Part shown: piece by piece, positions 8,959 to 16,985 of the stretch
Numbering within the stretch: position 1 is the stretch's first letter
Layout: each line of letters opens with the position of its first letter
Position numbers and translations under genes: made by a program
From: Streptomyces sp. NBC_01476
Lineage (GTDB): Bacteria; Actinomycetota; Actinomycetes; Streptomycetales; Streptomycetaceae
NCBI RefSeq assembly: GCF_036227265.1
Contig: NZ_CP109446.1
Span: 6,217,001 to 6,281,000, forward strand
Direction: 5' to 3'
Length of the DNA stretch: 64,000 bases
Notes under the pieces: generated by a model
Told to the model about the DNA's origin: nothing
Databases searched by the model: none
Seen by the model: only the letters and a program-made list of their open reading frames with translations

Positions 8959-9645
8959 ATGCCGTACGAACCACCTACCCACAGCGTCGAACGCTCGATG
9001 CGTGCCACCCTCGGCGTCCGGACGGTCGCCGGTGTGGACGAGGTCGGGCGCGGTGCCTGGGCCGGACCGGTCACGGTGTGCGCTGCGATAACGGGCTTGC
9101 GCCGGCCGCCGGAGGGCCTGACCGACTCCAAGCTCATCACCCCCAAGCGCCGTGCGCGGCTCGCCGCGCTGCTGACCGGATGGGTGACCTCGTACGCCCT
9201 CGGCCACGCCTCCAACGAGGAGATCGACGACCTGGGGATGACCGCGGCGCTGCGGCTGGCCGCCGTACGTGCGCTGGAGTCGCTGCCGGAGCGGCCCGAC
9301 GCGGTGATCCTCGATGGCAAGCACAACTATCTTGGCGGGGCCTGGCAGGTCCGGACCGTGATCAAGGGCGACCAGTCCTGTGTCTCGGTGGCCGCGGCCT
9401 CCGTCATCGCCAAGGTGCACCGGGACGGGGCAATGGCCGAACTCGGCGCGGAATACGCCCCGTTCGCTTTCGCGGACAACGCCGGATATCCGTCGCCCGT
9501 TCACCGGACGGCACTTGAGGAGTTCGGACCGACCGGCCACCATCGCCTTTCGTGGTCGTACCTGGACGCGATGCCGCGCTGGCAGCACCTCAAGAAGGTG
9601 CGTGAAGGCGTCGAGACAGGGGAACAACTCGGTTTCGATTTCTGA
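8959..9645 (+). CDS. rnhB: Ribonuclease HII
   Basis: RNase HII cuts RNA in RNA-DNA hybrids and removes single misincorporated ribonucleotides. Its 228-aa sequence has the family motifs AGVDEVGRGAWAGPV, LTDSKLITPKRR, the DLGMTAALRLAAVRAL helix and VAAASVIAKVHRD. A -10-like TAGGCT lies ten bases upstream of the ATG. The stop TGA overlaps an ATG at 9645 (TGATG), but the next gene probably starts later at 9699. Confidence 0.96.
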   Translation: MPYEPPTHSVERSMRATLGVRTVAGVDEVGRGAWAGPVTVCAAITGLRRPPEGLTDSKLITPKRRARLAALLTGWVTSYALGHASNEEIDDLGMTAALRLAAVRALESLPERPDAVILDGKHNYLGGAWQVRTVIKGDQSCVSVAAASVIAKVHRDGAMAELGAEYAPFAFADNAGYPSPVHRTALEEFGPTGHHRLSWSYLDAMPRWQHLKKVREGVETGEQLGFDF

Positions 9646-9698
9646 TGGAGCACCCGCCCCCGCTGCGCATTCGTCCTGTGTTTGATAGACATCAACTC

Positions 9699-10394
9699 AT
9701 GCCTCTCACCCCCGAGGAGCCTCAGATTCACGAGACTGTCCCGGGTCCCCGCACTGCTCCGGCCGCCGGCCGGAGTGCGTCGACCCCCCGTCCCGTTCCC
9801 GGCCCGCCGCGACCCGCGGCGCCGCGGCCCGCACCGTCCAAGGAGTCGGCACCCGCGGGTGTCCGTCCCGGCCGGCCCGGTCCGCACCGTCCGGCCGGAA
9901 GCGGCACCAGCGCGGCTTCCGCGTCGGTGCCCCCCGTCGCGCCGGTGGCCCCGGCCGCCGCGGCGACCCCGAGCGGAGCGCCGAAGCAGCGTGCCGCCGG
10001 CTCGCCCGGCGCGCAGATCCAGTTGATCCCGGCTCCCGCCGACGGCGCCGTGGACGCCGCCGACGAGACGGTGGACCTGCTGCTGGACACCGGCCGCGCC
10101 CCCGGCGAGGTCCTTGTCCTGACCACCGGAGATCCCCATCCGTGGGCCGCCCACGAGCTTTCCTTCGGTGAGGCCTCCTACTGGGCCCAGCACGACGCCG
10201 CCGACGACGTCTTCTACGCCGACATCACCGCGCCGCGTGCCGCGGGCCGGCCGGTCGTCATCGTCGCCCTCAACGGTGGGTCGGACGAGACGCTGCCGCA
10301 GGCGCTGGCCGGTGCGCTGTCCCGGGCGGGCGTGCTGCTGATCGTGTGCGGTGACCCGACGCGGATCAACTCCCTGCTGGGCGCCAGCGCCTGA
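9699..10394 (+). CDS. Conserved hypothetical protein with disordered proline-rich N-terminus
   Basis: About 231 aa. The first ~110 residues are rich in Pro, Ala, Arg and Gly and look disordered. The C-terminal ~120 residues look folded (ADETVDLLLDTGRAPGEVLV, VVIVALNGGSDETLPQALAG, VLLIVCGDPTRINSLLGASA). The pattern resembles the last domain of UvrD-like helicases, but this is only a resemblance. I prefer ATG 9699, which follows a TGATAGAC-like -10 sequence. The alternative ATG 9645 overlaps the rnhB stop. It is convergent with the next gene, three bases away. Confidence 0.7.
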   Translation: MPLTPEEPQIHETVPGPRTAPAAGRSASTPRPVPGPPRPAAPRPAPSKESAPAGVRPGRPGPHRPAGSGTSAASASVPPVAPVAPAAAATPSGAPKQRAAGSPGAQIQLIPAPADGAVDAADETVDLLLDTGRAPGEVLVLTTGDPHPWAAHELSFGEASYWAQHDAADDVFYADITAPRAAGRPVVIVALNGGSDETLPQALAGALSRAGVLLIVCGDPTRINSLLGASA

Positions 10395-10397
10395 CCG

Positions 10398-10988
10398 TCA
10401 GCGGGCGGCGGCCCGGCGCAGCGGCTGTGGGGTCCTGTCGGGGACCACGGGCGCCGATCCGCCCGCCCGTCGTGCGGAGGCGATCACGTTCGGTGTCCGT
10501 CCGCCGCGGTTCTCACCGATGATGTTCCAGCCATCACCGGTGAGCGTCACATACGAGCCGCAGCGCAGGCCGTGCAGGGTGCAGGCGTCCCGCAGTCCCC
10601 ACATCCAGGCGCCGTCCTCCTCGGTCCAGCCGGCCCCGCCGTCCCGGCAGACCATCAGTACCGCGGTCCGTACCGGCTGACGCAGCCGCAGATCGTGCGG
10701 GATGACCCGGCGCAGGTGGGACAGGAGCGCGTTGCGCCGTTCCCATCCGTCCAGCACACCGGGCCGGCACGCGAAGGACGCGCTCGCTCTGATCCGTCCG
10801 TCCGGATCGTAGACGGCGACCACGGCCATCGGCGGCGTCGGCAGGTGGCGTGAGTGCAGGTCCTTGATCACGTCACGGGGATTGGCGAGCAGGGGCACCC
10901 CGACGCCGGTCCACTCGGCCGTTTCCAGATTGCGTGCTGCGCGGGAGGTGGCGGCGGTGGACGTCTCCGTAACGAAGCCGATAGTCAC
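10398..10988 (-). CDS. Conserved hypothetical protein
   Basis: This 196-aa product, starting VTIGFVTETSTAATS, is not recognised by function. Visible stretches are GVPLLANPRDVIKDLHSRHL, PMAVVAVYDPDGRIRASASF and GWNIIGENRGGR. It is rich in arginine and has no membrane segment or signal peptide. The GTG start has a good ribosome site (GGGAGGACC). It is downstream of recQ on the same strand, 196 bp away, and convergent with the preceding gene. Confidence 0.75.
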   Translation of the reverse strand: MTIGFVTETSTAATSRAARNLETAEWTGVGVPLLANPRDVIKDLHSRHLPTPPMAVVAVYDPDGRIRASASFACRPGVLDGWERRNALLSHLRRVIPHDLRLRQPVRTAVLMVCRDGGAGWTEEDGAWMWGLRDACTLHGLRCGSYVTLTGDGWNIIGENRGGRTPNVIASARRAGGSAPVVPDRTPQPLRRAAAR

Positions 10989-11184
10989 GGTCCTCCCTTC
11001 GCAGATGCACCCGTAGACCGGGCGCGGGCGCACGCCGGTCAGAGGGCTCCAAGAGCCGATCGGGGATCCGAGGGCAATTCTTCCTCTCGTAACTCCTTGC
11101 GGCAACGGGCAATTGCCGCCGGGGACCGGTATGGACCTGTCCGCCGCATAGATCCCTTCCGCTCGGTGACTGTACGCCGACAGA

Positions 11185-13380
11185 TCAGCCCTGAACGGCC
11201 AGGACCAGCGGGAACACCCCGGTCGCTCCGGCCTGCCGGAGCATGCGCGCGACGACGGCGAGTGTCCATCCGGTGTCCGCGAAGTCGTCCACCAGTAGCA
11301 CCGGTCCCGCCGCCGCACGCAGCGCGGTGGCCAGTTCGTCCGGTACGCGGAAGGCTCCGTGCAGGTCGCGAACCCGTTGTGCGCTGTTGCTGCGCGGCAC
11401 CCCGCCGGAATTTCCGTCGTCCGCGTATTCGACCCGGCCCAGCAGCGGTATCCGGCCGACTTCGGCGATACGCGCGCTGAGCGAGTCCACCAGCACCCCG
11501 CGCCGGTGCGAGGCGACCGCCACCACACCCACCGGTCGCTGCGGCGAGCCCGGCGCCCCGCCGGCCCAACCGCCCGCGCCCCTGGCCCAGTCGGCGAGGA
11601 CGTGCACCACAGCGTCGGCCGCCTCCGCCGGAACGGGCTGGTCGACGGCTCCTTCGGCGAACAGCGGACGGAGCCGGTTGCCCCACCCGATGTCGGAGAG
11701 CCTGCCGAGTGCGCGCCCGGTCTCGGCCTGCTCGCCCGCCGGGATACGGCCCTTGAGCGGCACCCCCGCGGCTTCGAGACCGGTCGGCCACATCTTGCGC
11801 GGTTCGAGTTCGACACCGGGCCGGCCGAGGGCGGCGCGGGCCGCGTCCAGTGCGGCGGAGGACACCTCGACGGGGAAGCGGGCTCCCGCGCAGTTGTCGC
11901 AGCGGCCGCAGGGGGCCGCCTGTTCGTCGTCCAGTTGCAGCCGCAGGAACTCCATCCGGCAGGCGGTCGTGCCGGCGTACTCCCGCATCGCCTGCTGTTC
12001 GGCCGAGCGCTGGCGGGCGACCCAGGCGTACCGCTCGGTGTCGTACGTCCACGGCTGCCCCGTGGCGGTCCAGCCGCCGCGCACCCGGCGCACCGCACCG
12101 TCCACGTCCAGCACTTTCAGCATGATCTCCAGCCGGGAGCGGCGCAGATCGACCCGGGGCTCCAGCGCCGGCACCGACAGCGGGCGGTCCGAGGCCGCGA
12201 GGACGTCGAGGGTGCGGCGGACCTGCTCCTCCGGCGGGAAGGCGAGGGAGGCGAAGTAGCGCCAGATCGACTCGTCCTCCCGGCCGGGCAGCAGCAGCAC
12301 CTCCGCATGCTCGACGCCGCGGCCGGCCCGGCCGACCTGCTGGTAGTACGCGATGGGGGAGGACGGCGAGCCGACGTGCACGACGAAGCCGAGATCGGGC
12401 TTGTCGAATCCCATGCCCAGTGCCGAGGTGGCCACGAGTGCCTTGACCCGGTTGGCCAGCAGGTCGGCCTCGGCTGCCTGGCGGTCGGCGTTCTCCGTCT
12501 TGCCGGAGTACGAGGCGACCCGGTAGCCGCGGCCGCGCAGGAACGCGGTGATCTCGTCGGCGGCGGCGACGGTCAGGGTGTAGATGATGCCGGAGCCCGG
12601 AAGGGTGTCGAGATGGTCGGCGAGCCAGGCCAGCCGGTGGGCGGCGTCCGGCAGTTGCAGGACACCGAGCGACAGGCTCTCGCGGTCCAGCGGTCCGCGC
12701 AGGACGAGCGCGCCTTCCTTCTCGTCGGTGCCCGACGCTCCGGTGCCGAGCTGTTCCGCGACGTCGGCCGTCACCCGTGAGTTGGCGGTGGCGGTGGTGG
12801 CCAGGACGGGCACGCCGGGCGGAAGATCGGCGAGCATGGTGCGCAGCCGCCGGTAGTCCGGGCGGAAGTCGTGGCCCCAGTCGGAGATGCAGTGCGCCTC
12901 GTCCACGACCAGCAGACCGGTGGTCGCGGCCAGCTTGGGCAGCACTTCGTCCCGGAAGTCGGGGTTGTTGAGCCGTTCGGGGCTGACGAGCAGGACGTCG
13001 AGCTCGCCGGCCGCGACCTCCGCCTCGATCTCTCCCCATTCCTCGGTGTTCGAGGAATTGATCGTGCGGGCCTTGATTCCGGCCCGGGCGGCGGCCTCCA
13101 CCTGGTTGCGCATCAGCGCGAGCAGCGGCGAGACGATCACCGTCGGCCCGCTGCCACGCTCGCGCAGCAGCGCGGTCGCCACGAAGTACACGGCCGATTT
13201 GCCCCAGCCGGTGCGCTGCACGACCAGTGTTCTGCGGCCGTGTGCGACCAGGGCCTCGACCGCGAGCCACTGGTCCTCACGCAGCCGCGCGGCGCCGGGA
13301 GCGGCGCCGGGAGCGGCGCCGACGAGTCGGCTCAGTACGGTGTCGGCCGCGGCACGCAGCGCGGTGGTGGTTTCGGTCAT
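11185..13380 (-). CDS. recQ: RecQ-family ATP-dependent DNA helicase with C-terminal phosphoribosyltransferase-like region
   Basis: The 731-aa protein unwinds DNA 3' to 5' in recombination and repair. Helicase motifs run in order: a Walker A variant RTGWGKSAVYF (residues ~54-64), the DEAHCISDWGHDFRPDYRRL box, LATTATAN, and motif VI YYQQVGRAGRG. A zinc site follows (CRMEFLRLQL and CGRCDNC). The last ~200 residues include a PRPP-type loop, PVLLVDDFADTGWTLAVVAR. This is a known actinobacterial RecQ architecture. The start MTETTTALR is preferred; an in-frame ATG at 13461 would run through the DnaA-box palindrome. Confidence 0.93.
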   Translation of the reverse strand: MTETTTALRAAADTVLSRLVGAAPGAAPGAARLREDQWLAVEALVAHGRRTLVVQRTGWGKSAVYFVATALLRERGSGPTVIVSPLLALMRNQVEAAARAGIKARTINSSNTEEWGEIEAEVAAGELDVLLVSPERLNNPDFRDEVLPKLAATTGLLVVDEAHCISDWGHDFRPDYRRLRTMLADLPPGVPVLATTATANSRVTADVAEQLGTGASGTDEKEGALVLRGPLDRESLSLGVLQLPDAAHRLAWLADHLDTLPGSGIIYTLTVAAADEITAFLRGRGYRVASYSGKTENADRQAAEADLLANRVKALVATSALGMGFDKPDLGFVVHVGSPSSPIAYYQQVGRAGRGVEHAEVLLLPGREDESIWRYFASLAFPPEEQVRRTLDVLAASDRPLSVPALEPRVDLRRSRLEIMLKVLDVDGAVRRVRGGWTATGQPWTYDTERYAWVARQRSAEQQAMREYAGTTACRMEFLRLQLDDEQAAPCGRCDNCAGARFPVEVSSAALDAARAALGRPGVELEPRKMWPTGLEAAGVPLKGRIPAGEQAETGRALGRLSDIGWGNRLRPLFAEGAVDQPVPAEAADAVVHVLADWARGAGGWAGGAPGSPQRPVGVVAVASHRRGVLVDSLSARIAEVGRIPLLGRVEYADDGNSGGVPRSNSAQRVRDLHGAFRVPDELATALRAAAGPVLLVDDFADTGWTLAVVARMLRQAGATGVFPLVLAVQG

Positions 13381-13431
13381 GGGTCCATGCAACCCGATGT
13401 GACCGACAATCCGCCAACCCCGCTCGGCGAT

Positions 13432-13463
13432 CTGTGGATAACTTCGACCGGAGTTATCCACAG
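13432..13463. promoter_or_regulatory. Inverted pair of DnaA boxes between recQ and DUF4192 gene
   Basis: CTGTGGATAACT (13432-13443) and AGTTATCCACAG (13452-13463) are a perfect 12-bp inverted repeat with an 8-bp spacer. Each arm holds the sequence TTATCCACA (complement TGTGGATAA), the classical DnaA box. It lies 52 bp from each of two divergent genes. The role is unknown; DnaA-dependent regulation or titration is possible. Confidence 0.65.
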
Positions 13464-13514
13464 GTATTCGGGAGGGTCTGGTGCGATACGGGTGCGATGC
13501 GTCATCGTCGAGTC

Positions 13515-14768
13515 ATGACGCAGAGCAACGAAACCAATCACGCACAGTCATCGCCGCCGACGGAGGAGGTCAAGGTCACCCTGCGCGGGCCGGCCGAACT
13601 GGCCGACGCCCTGCCGTATCTCATCGGCGGCTTCCATCCGAACGACAGCCTGGTCATGGCGGCACTGCACGGAGAGCACGGCCGGTTCGGCGGGCGGCTC
13701 CGCCTCGGACTGCCCCGCGAACCGGAGGAGTGGCCCGAGGTGGCCAGGCAACTCGCGGACTGCCTGTTGAAGAACAGCGCCCGGCACGGCACCCGGCCCG
13801 ACGCGGTTGTCCTCTTCCTCTGCCAGGATCCGCGCGAGGGGGAACAGCCTGTGGACGTCATGGAGCGGATGCGACCACTCGTCCAGCAACTGCGGGTGGC
13901 CTGCGGCGAGTTGGACGTACCTGTGGTGGAGGCGCTCTGTGTGTCCGCCGGTCGCTGGTGGTCCTACTGCAGGCCCGGGGCCGACGCCGATTCCCGCGAG
14001 GGGGAGGAGCTTCCGCCGGCGGGCAGTACGGCCATGGCCGCCACCGCCGCGTACGTGGGGCTTCCTTCCCCGGGCTCGCAGCGGGACTTGGAGTGCCGGC
14101 TCAAGCCCACCGAGCGGAACCGGCGGCACGAGATCGCGCTCGACATCGCCTCCGCCGAACTCGTACCACGGATGCTGGGCGGCGACGGCGGCGCGGACGA
14201 GGAGGGGCAGATCAGACAGCGCACCCTCAGCCTGGCCCGCGCCGCACTGGAACGCTTCCGCGCCGCGCCGCCGATCAGCGACGCCCCGAGCGCCGACAAA
14301 CGGGACGACAAGCTGCTCGGCGACGACGAGGCGGCGATGATCATCCTCGGGCTGCAGGACAGAGAGGCCCGTGACCGGGCCGCCGAGTGGATGGAGCCGG
14401 CGCAGGCCGACGCGGCGCTGCGGCTCTGGCGGGCGCTGGCCCGGCGTTGCGCGGGCCCCTACGCCGATCACGCCGCCGCCCCGCTCGCCCTCGCCGGATG
14501 GGTGGCGTGGTCCTCGGGCGACGACGCGGAGGCCCGGATCGCCCTGGGGATGGCGCTCGACCGGGAACCGCACTACACCTTCGCCCGGCTCCTCCATCAC
14601 TCGGTGAACGAGGGACTGGACCCGGAGCTGCTGCGGCACTGTCTGCGCCAGGAGCGGCGCAAGCGGGTGATCGCCGCGACTACAGCTCGCCGCGGACCAT
14701 CCGGACGAGCCGGTCGAGGACCTGGCCGCCACTCACTCGGAGACCGTCGTGCTCGTACTCGTCGGTGA
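13515..14768 (+). CDS. DUF4192 domain protein
   Basis: The 417-aa protein has the DUF4192 pattern: VTLRGPAELADALPYLIGGF near residue 18, PNDSLVMAALHG, VSAGRWWSYC and AAYVGLPSPGSQRDL. The C-terminal part holds a TPR-like WVAWSSGDDAEARIALGMAL. The function of this widespread actinobacterial family is unknown. The last ~35 residues are basic and low-complexity and run 89 bases into the convergent hydrolase gene, so the native C-terminus may have been extended. It is divergent from recQ. Confidence 0.85.
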   Translation: MTQSNETNHAQSSPPTEEVKVTLRGPAELADALPYLIGGFHPNDSLVMAALHGEHGRFGGRLRLGLPREPEEWPEVARQLADCLLKNSARHGTRPDAVVLFLCQDPREGEQPVDVMERMRPLVQQLRVACGELDVPVVEALCVSAGRWWSYCRPGADADSREGEELPPAGSTAMAATAAYVGLPSPGSQRDLECRLKPTERNRRHEIALDIASAELVPRMLGGDGGADEEGQIRQRTLSLARAALERFRAAPPISDAPSADKRDDKLLGDDEAAMIILGLQDREARDRAAEWMEPAQADAALRLWRALARRCAGPYADHAAAPLALAGWVAWSSGDDAEARIALGMALDREPHYTFARLLHHSVNEGLDPELLRHCLRQERRKRVIAATTARRGPSGRAGRGPGRHSLGDRRARTRR

Positions 14769-15990
14769 CCCAGGTCCGCAGACCGCGTACGGCGCGGGCG
14801 GTGGCGATGGAGTCCGCGGTGTCGACGTACATGTCGTCGTGGTAGATCGCGGCCGCCACCGGCACCTCGTTGCGGGCCAGCTGAGCCGGGTCGTAGAGGT
14901 CCGTCCACTGCTCGCGCTGTGCAAGCAGCTCGGCCGTCTCGCGCAGCGGTGCAAGCGCCGGATCGGTGGCGAACATCCACGGGTGGATCGTCTCGCCGGT
15001 GAGCAGCACCGGTTCTTCCCCGGCCAGTGCCCGGTCCGCGTTGAACTGCGGGAACTCCTGGCGCACCCGCTCGGCGGCCCAGTCGGTCGCGCCCGGCGAG
15101 ACCGAGAGCTGCCCGTAGATCGATTCGTGCAGCACCGCGTAGAGCGGGTTGCCGGCGAAGGAGAGATGTCCCTGGACCTCGGAGAGGAAGGAGTCGGAGA
15201 GTTCCGGCCGGGAGATCCCGGGGACGAAGGCGTCCTCGACCAGATAGTGCAGGGTGTGCGAACCGTTCCCGGAGCCCAGCATGATCCCGAGGGACTGGAA
15301 CGCCTCCGGGGTGAGCCGCCCGCCGCCCGGCAGCAGCACGTCGGTGTCGTGCAGGTGGCGGACGATGTCGCGTACCCCGTCGACGTCCCCGGGGTAGCGG
15401 TCGTAGTGGCCCAGGTTCTTGCGCTCGATCCGGGGAAAGGCCGCGCGATAGACATCCTCGGCGCAGGACCGCAGCCCCGGCAGGCCGCCGGTTATCAGCA
15501 CCTCCCGCAGTCCCTGCGGAGCACAGGAGAGGTAGGTGATCGCACAGAAACCGCCGAAGCTCTGACCGAGGACGCTCCAGCGTTCCTCCTCACCGAGCAG
15601 TTCGCGGCGGATCACCTCGCAGTCCCGGACGATGGAGTCGGCCCGGAAGTGCGAGAGATACCGCGCCTGCGCGGCGGCGTCCCCCCGCTCCGGCAGGGTC
15701 TGGCGCGATGCCGGAGTGGACCGGCCGGTGCCCCGCTGGTCGAGCAGCAGCACCCGGTAGTCGTCCAGTGCCCGGCGCAGCCAGCCGTCCCGGCCCAAAG
15801 GACGTGGCGAGCGTCCGCCGGGGCCGCCCTGAAGGTAGAGCAGCCAGGGCAGCTCGTCGTCTTCACGGCCGGCCGCGACGACCTCCCGTGCGTAGATCTC
15901 GATCCGCTCACCGCCTGGCGCATCGTGGTCGAGCGGCACGGCGAAGGTGTGGTCGGTGAGGACGGTGCCGGGCTGGCGGTGGACGGCCAT
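14680..15990 (-). CDS. Alpha/beta hydrolase, prolyl aminopeptidase-like (S33)
   Basis: The 436-aa protein has an oxyanion motif LLYLQGGPGGRSPRP, the LLLDQRGTGRST loop, and a nucleophile elbow VLGQSFGGFCAITYLS (GxSxG). The C-terminal YEHDGLRVSGG supplies the likely catalytic His region. These mark the S33 proline-iminopeptidase group. The most likely role is cytoplasmic removal of N-terminal proline from small peptides. The start is MAVHRQPG at 15990. It overlaps the 3' end of the DUF4192 gene tail to tail. Confidence 0.9.
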   Translation of the reverse strand: MAVHRQPGTVLTDHTFAVPLDHDAPGGERIEIYAREVVAAGREDDELPWLLYLQGGPGGRSPRPLGRDGWLRRALDDYRVLLLDQRGTGRSTPASRQTLPERGDAAAQARYLSHFRADSIVRDCEVIRRELLGEEERWSVLGQSFGGFCAITYLSCAPQGLREVLITGGLPGLRSCAEDVYRAAFPRIERKNLGHYDRYPGDVDGVRDIVRHLHDTDVLLPGGGRLTPEAFQSLGIMLGSGNGSHTLHYLVEDAFVPGISRPELSDSFLSEVQGHLSFAGNPLYAVLHESIYGQLSVSPGATDWAAERVRQEFPQFNADRALAGEEPVLLTGETIHPWMFATDPALAPLRETAELLAQREQWTDLYDPAQLARNEVPVAAAIYHDDMYVDTADSIATARAVRGLRTWVTDEYEHDGLRVSGGQVLDRLVRMVRGEL

Positions 15991-16185
15991 GGATCTGTCT
16001 CCGGAGGTACGAGGCGGCGCTGGGAGCTGTGGCTCACGTTCAGGAACGGTAGACGGGCGGTATTCCGGCGGCGACGCGGGGCATGCCCCCCGGCGGGCGG
16101 CTCCCGTTCCGCGGGGCGGCGGCGTGGGTGGTCCGCGGCCGAGCGGGTTCTTTGATCTCGGGCTGATTATCGTCAGGAAGACGAC

Positions 16186-16191
16186 TAAGAT
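16186..16191 (+). promoter_or_regulatory. -10 element of a leaderless promoter (NrtR-like gene)
   Basis: TAAGAT ends seven bases before the ATG at 16199. Just upstream, TCGTC-aggaa-GACGA (16170-16184) is a short inverted repeat that could be an operator. Confidence 0.5.
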
Positions 16192-16198
16192 CGCGGGC

Positions 16199-16933
16199 AT
16201 GTCGCCCTACGACCCGTCGGCCTTCCCGCCCTTCGCCGTCACCGTCGACCTGGTCGTGCTCACCGTGCGCGAACACGCGCTGTGTGCACTGTCCGTACGC
16301 CGGGGGGAGCCGCCCTTCCAGGGGCGGTGGGCACTGCCCGGCGGATTCGTCCGGGCGGACGAGGATCTGGGGCAGGCCGCGGCCCGTGAGCTGGCCGAGG
16401 AGACGGGACTGCGGGCCCAGAACGGCGCCCATCTCGAACAGCTCGCCACCTACGGCGATCCGAACCGCGACCCGCGGATGCGGGTGGTCAGCGTGGCGCA
16501 TCTGGTGCTCGCGCCCGACCTGCCGGCGCCGCGAGCCGGGGGTGACGCACGCAGTGCACGCTGGGCTCCGGTCGACACGCTGCTGGCGGGGGGCGGGCAG
16601 GAGCACGCGGGAGAGGCGGCCCAGCTGGCCTTCGACCACCACCGGATCCTGGCCGACGGAGTCGAGCGGGCCCGGTCGAAGATCGAGTACTCCTCGCTGG
16701 CCACGGCCTTCTGTCCGCCGGAGTTCACCGTGGGGGAGCTGCGCCGGGTGTACGAGGCGGTGTGGGGGGTGGCTCTCGACCCGCGGAACTTCCACCGCAA
16801 GGTGACCGGGACGGTCGGCTTCCTGGTGCCCACCGGCGGGACGACGACGCGTCAGGGCGGGCGGCCCGCACAGTTGTTCAGGGCCGGCGGCGCCACGCTG
16901 CTCAATCCGCCGATGCTGCGACCGGAAGTCTAG
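16199..16933 (+). CDS. NrtR-like Nudix regulator (Nudix domain plus winged helix)
   Basis: The 244-aa product has an N-terminal Nudix fold (VTVDLVVLTVREHALCAL, GRWALPGGFVRADEDLGQA, AARELAEETGL). The C-terminal ~80 residues form a winged helix (PEFTVGELRRVYEAVWG, DPRNFHRKVTGTVGFLVPTG). This fusion is the NrtR architecture, whose members sense ADP-ribose-type metabolites and control NAD-related genes. No NAD gene is adjacent, so the regulon is unknown. The start is a leaderless ATG. Confidence 0.88.
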   Translation: MSPYDPSAFPPFAVTVDLVVLTVREHALCALSVRRGEPPFQGRWALPGGFVRADEDLGQAAARELAEETGLRAQNGAHLEQLATYGDPNRDPRMRVVSVAHLVLAPDLPAPRAGGDARSARWAPVDTLLAGGGQEHAGEAAQLAFDHHRILADGVERARSKIEYSSLATAFCPPEFTVGELRRVYEAVWGVALDPRNFHRKVTGTVGFLVPTGGTTTRQGGRPAQLFRAGGATLLNPPMLRPEV

Positions 16934-16973
16934 AGCCGCCGGGTCTTTTGTCGGCTTTGCCGATTTTCGGCGT

Positions 16974-16979
16974 TATGGT
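16974..16979 (+). promoter_or_regulatory. -10 element of a leaderless promoter (ABC gene)
   Basis: TATGGT ends six bases before the GTG at 16986, so the transcript probably begins at or within a base of the start codon. Confidence 0.45.
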
Positions 16980-16985
16980 ACTGGA

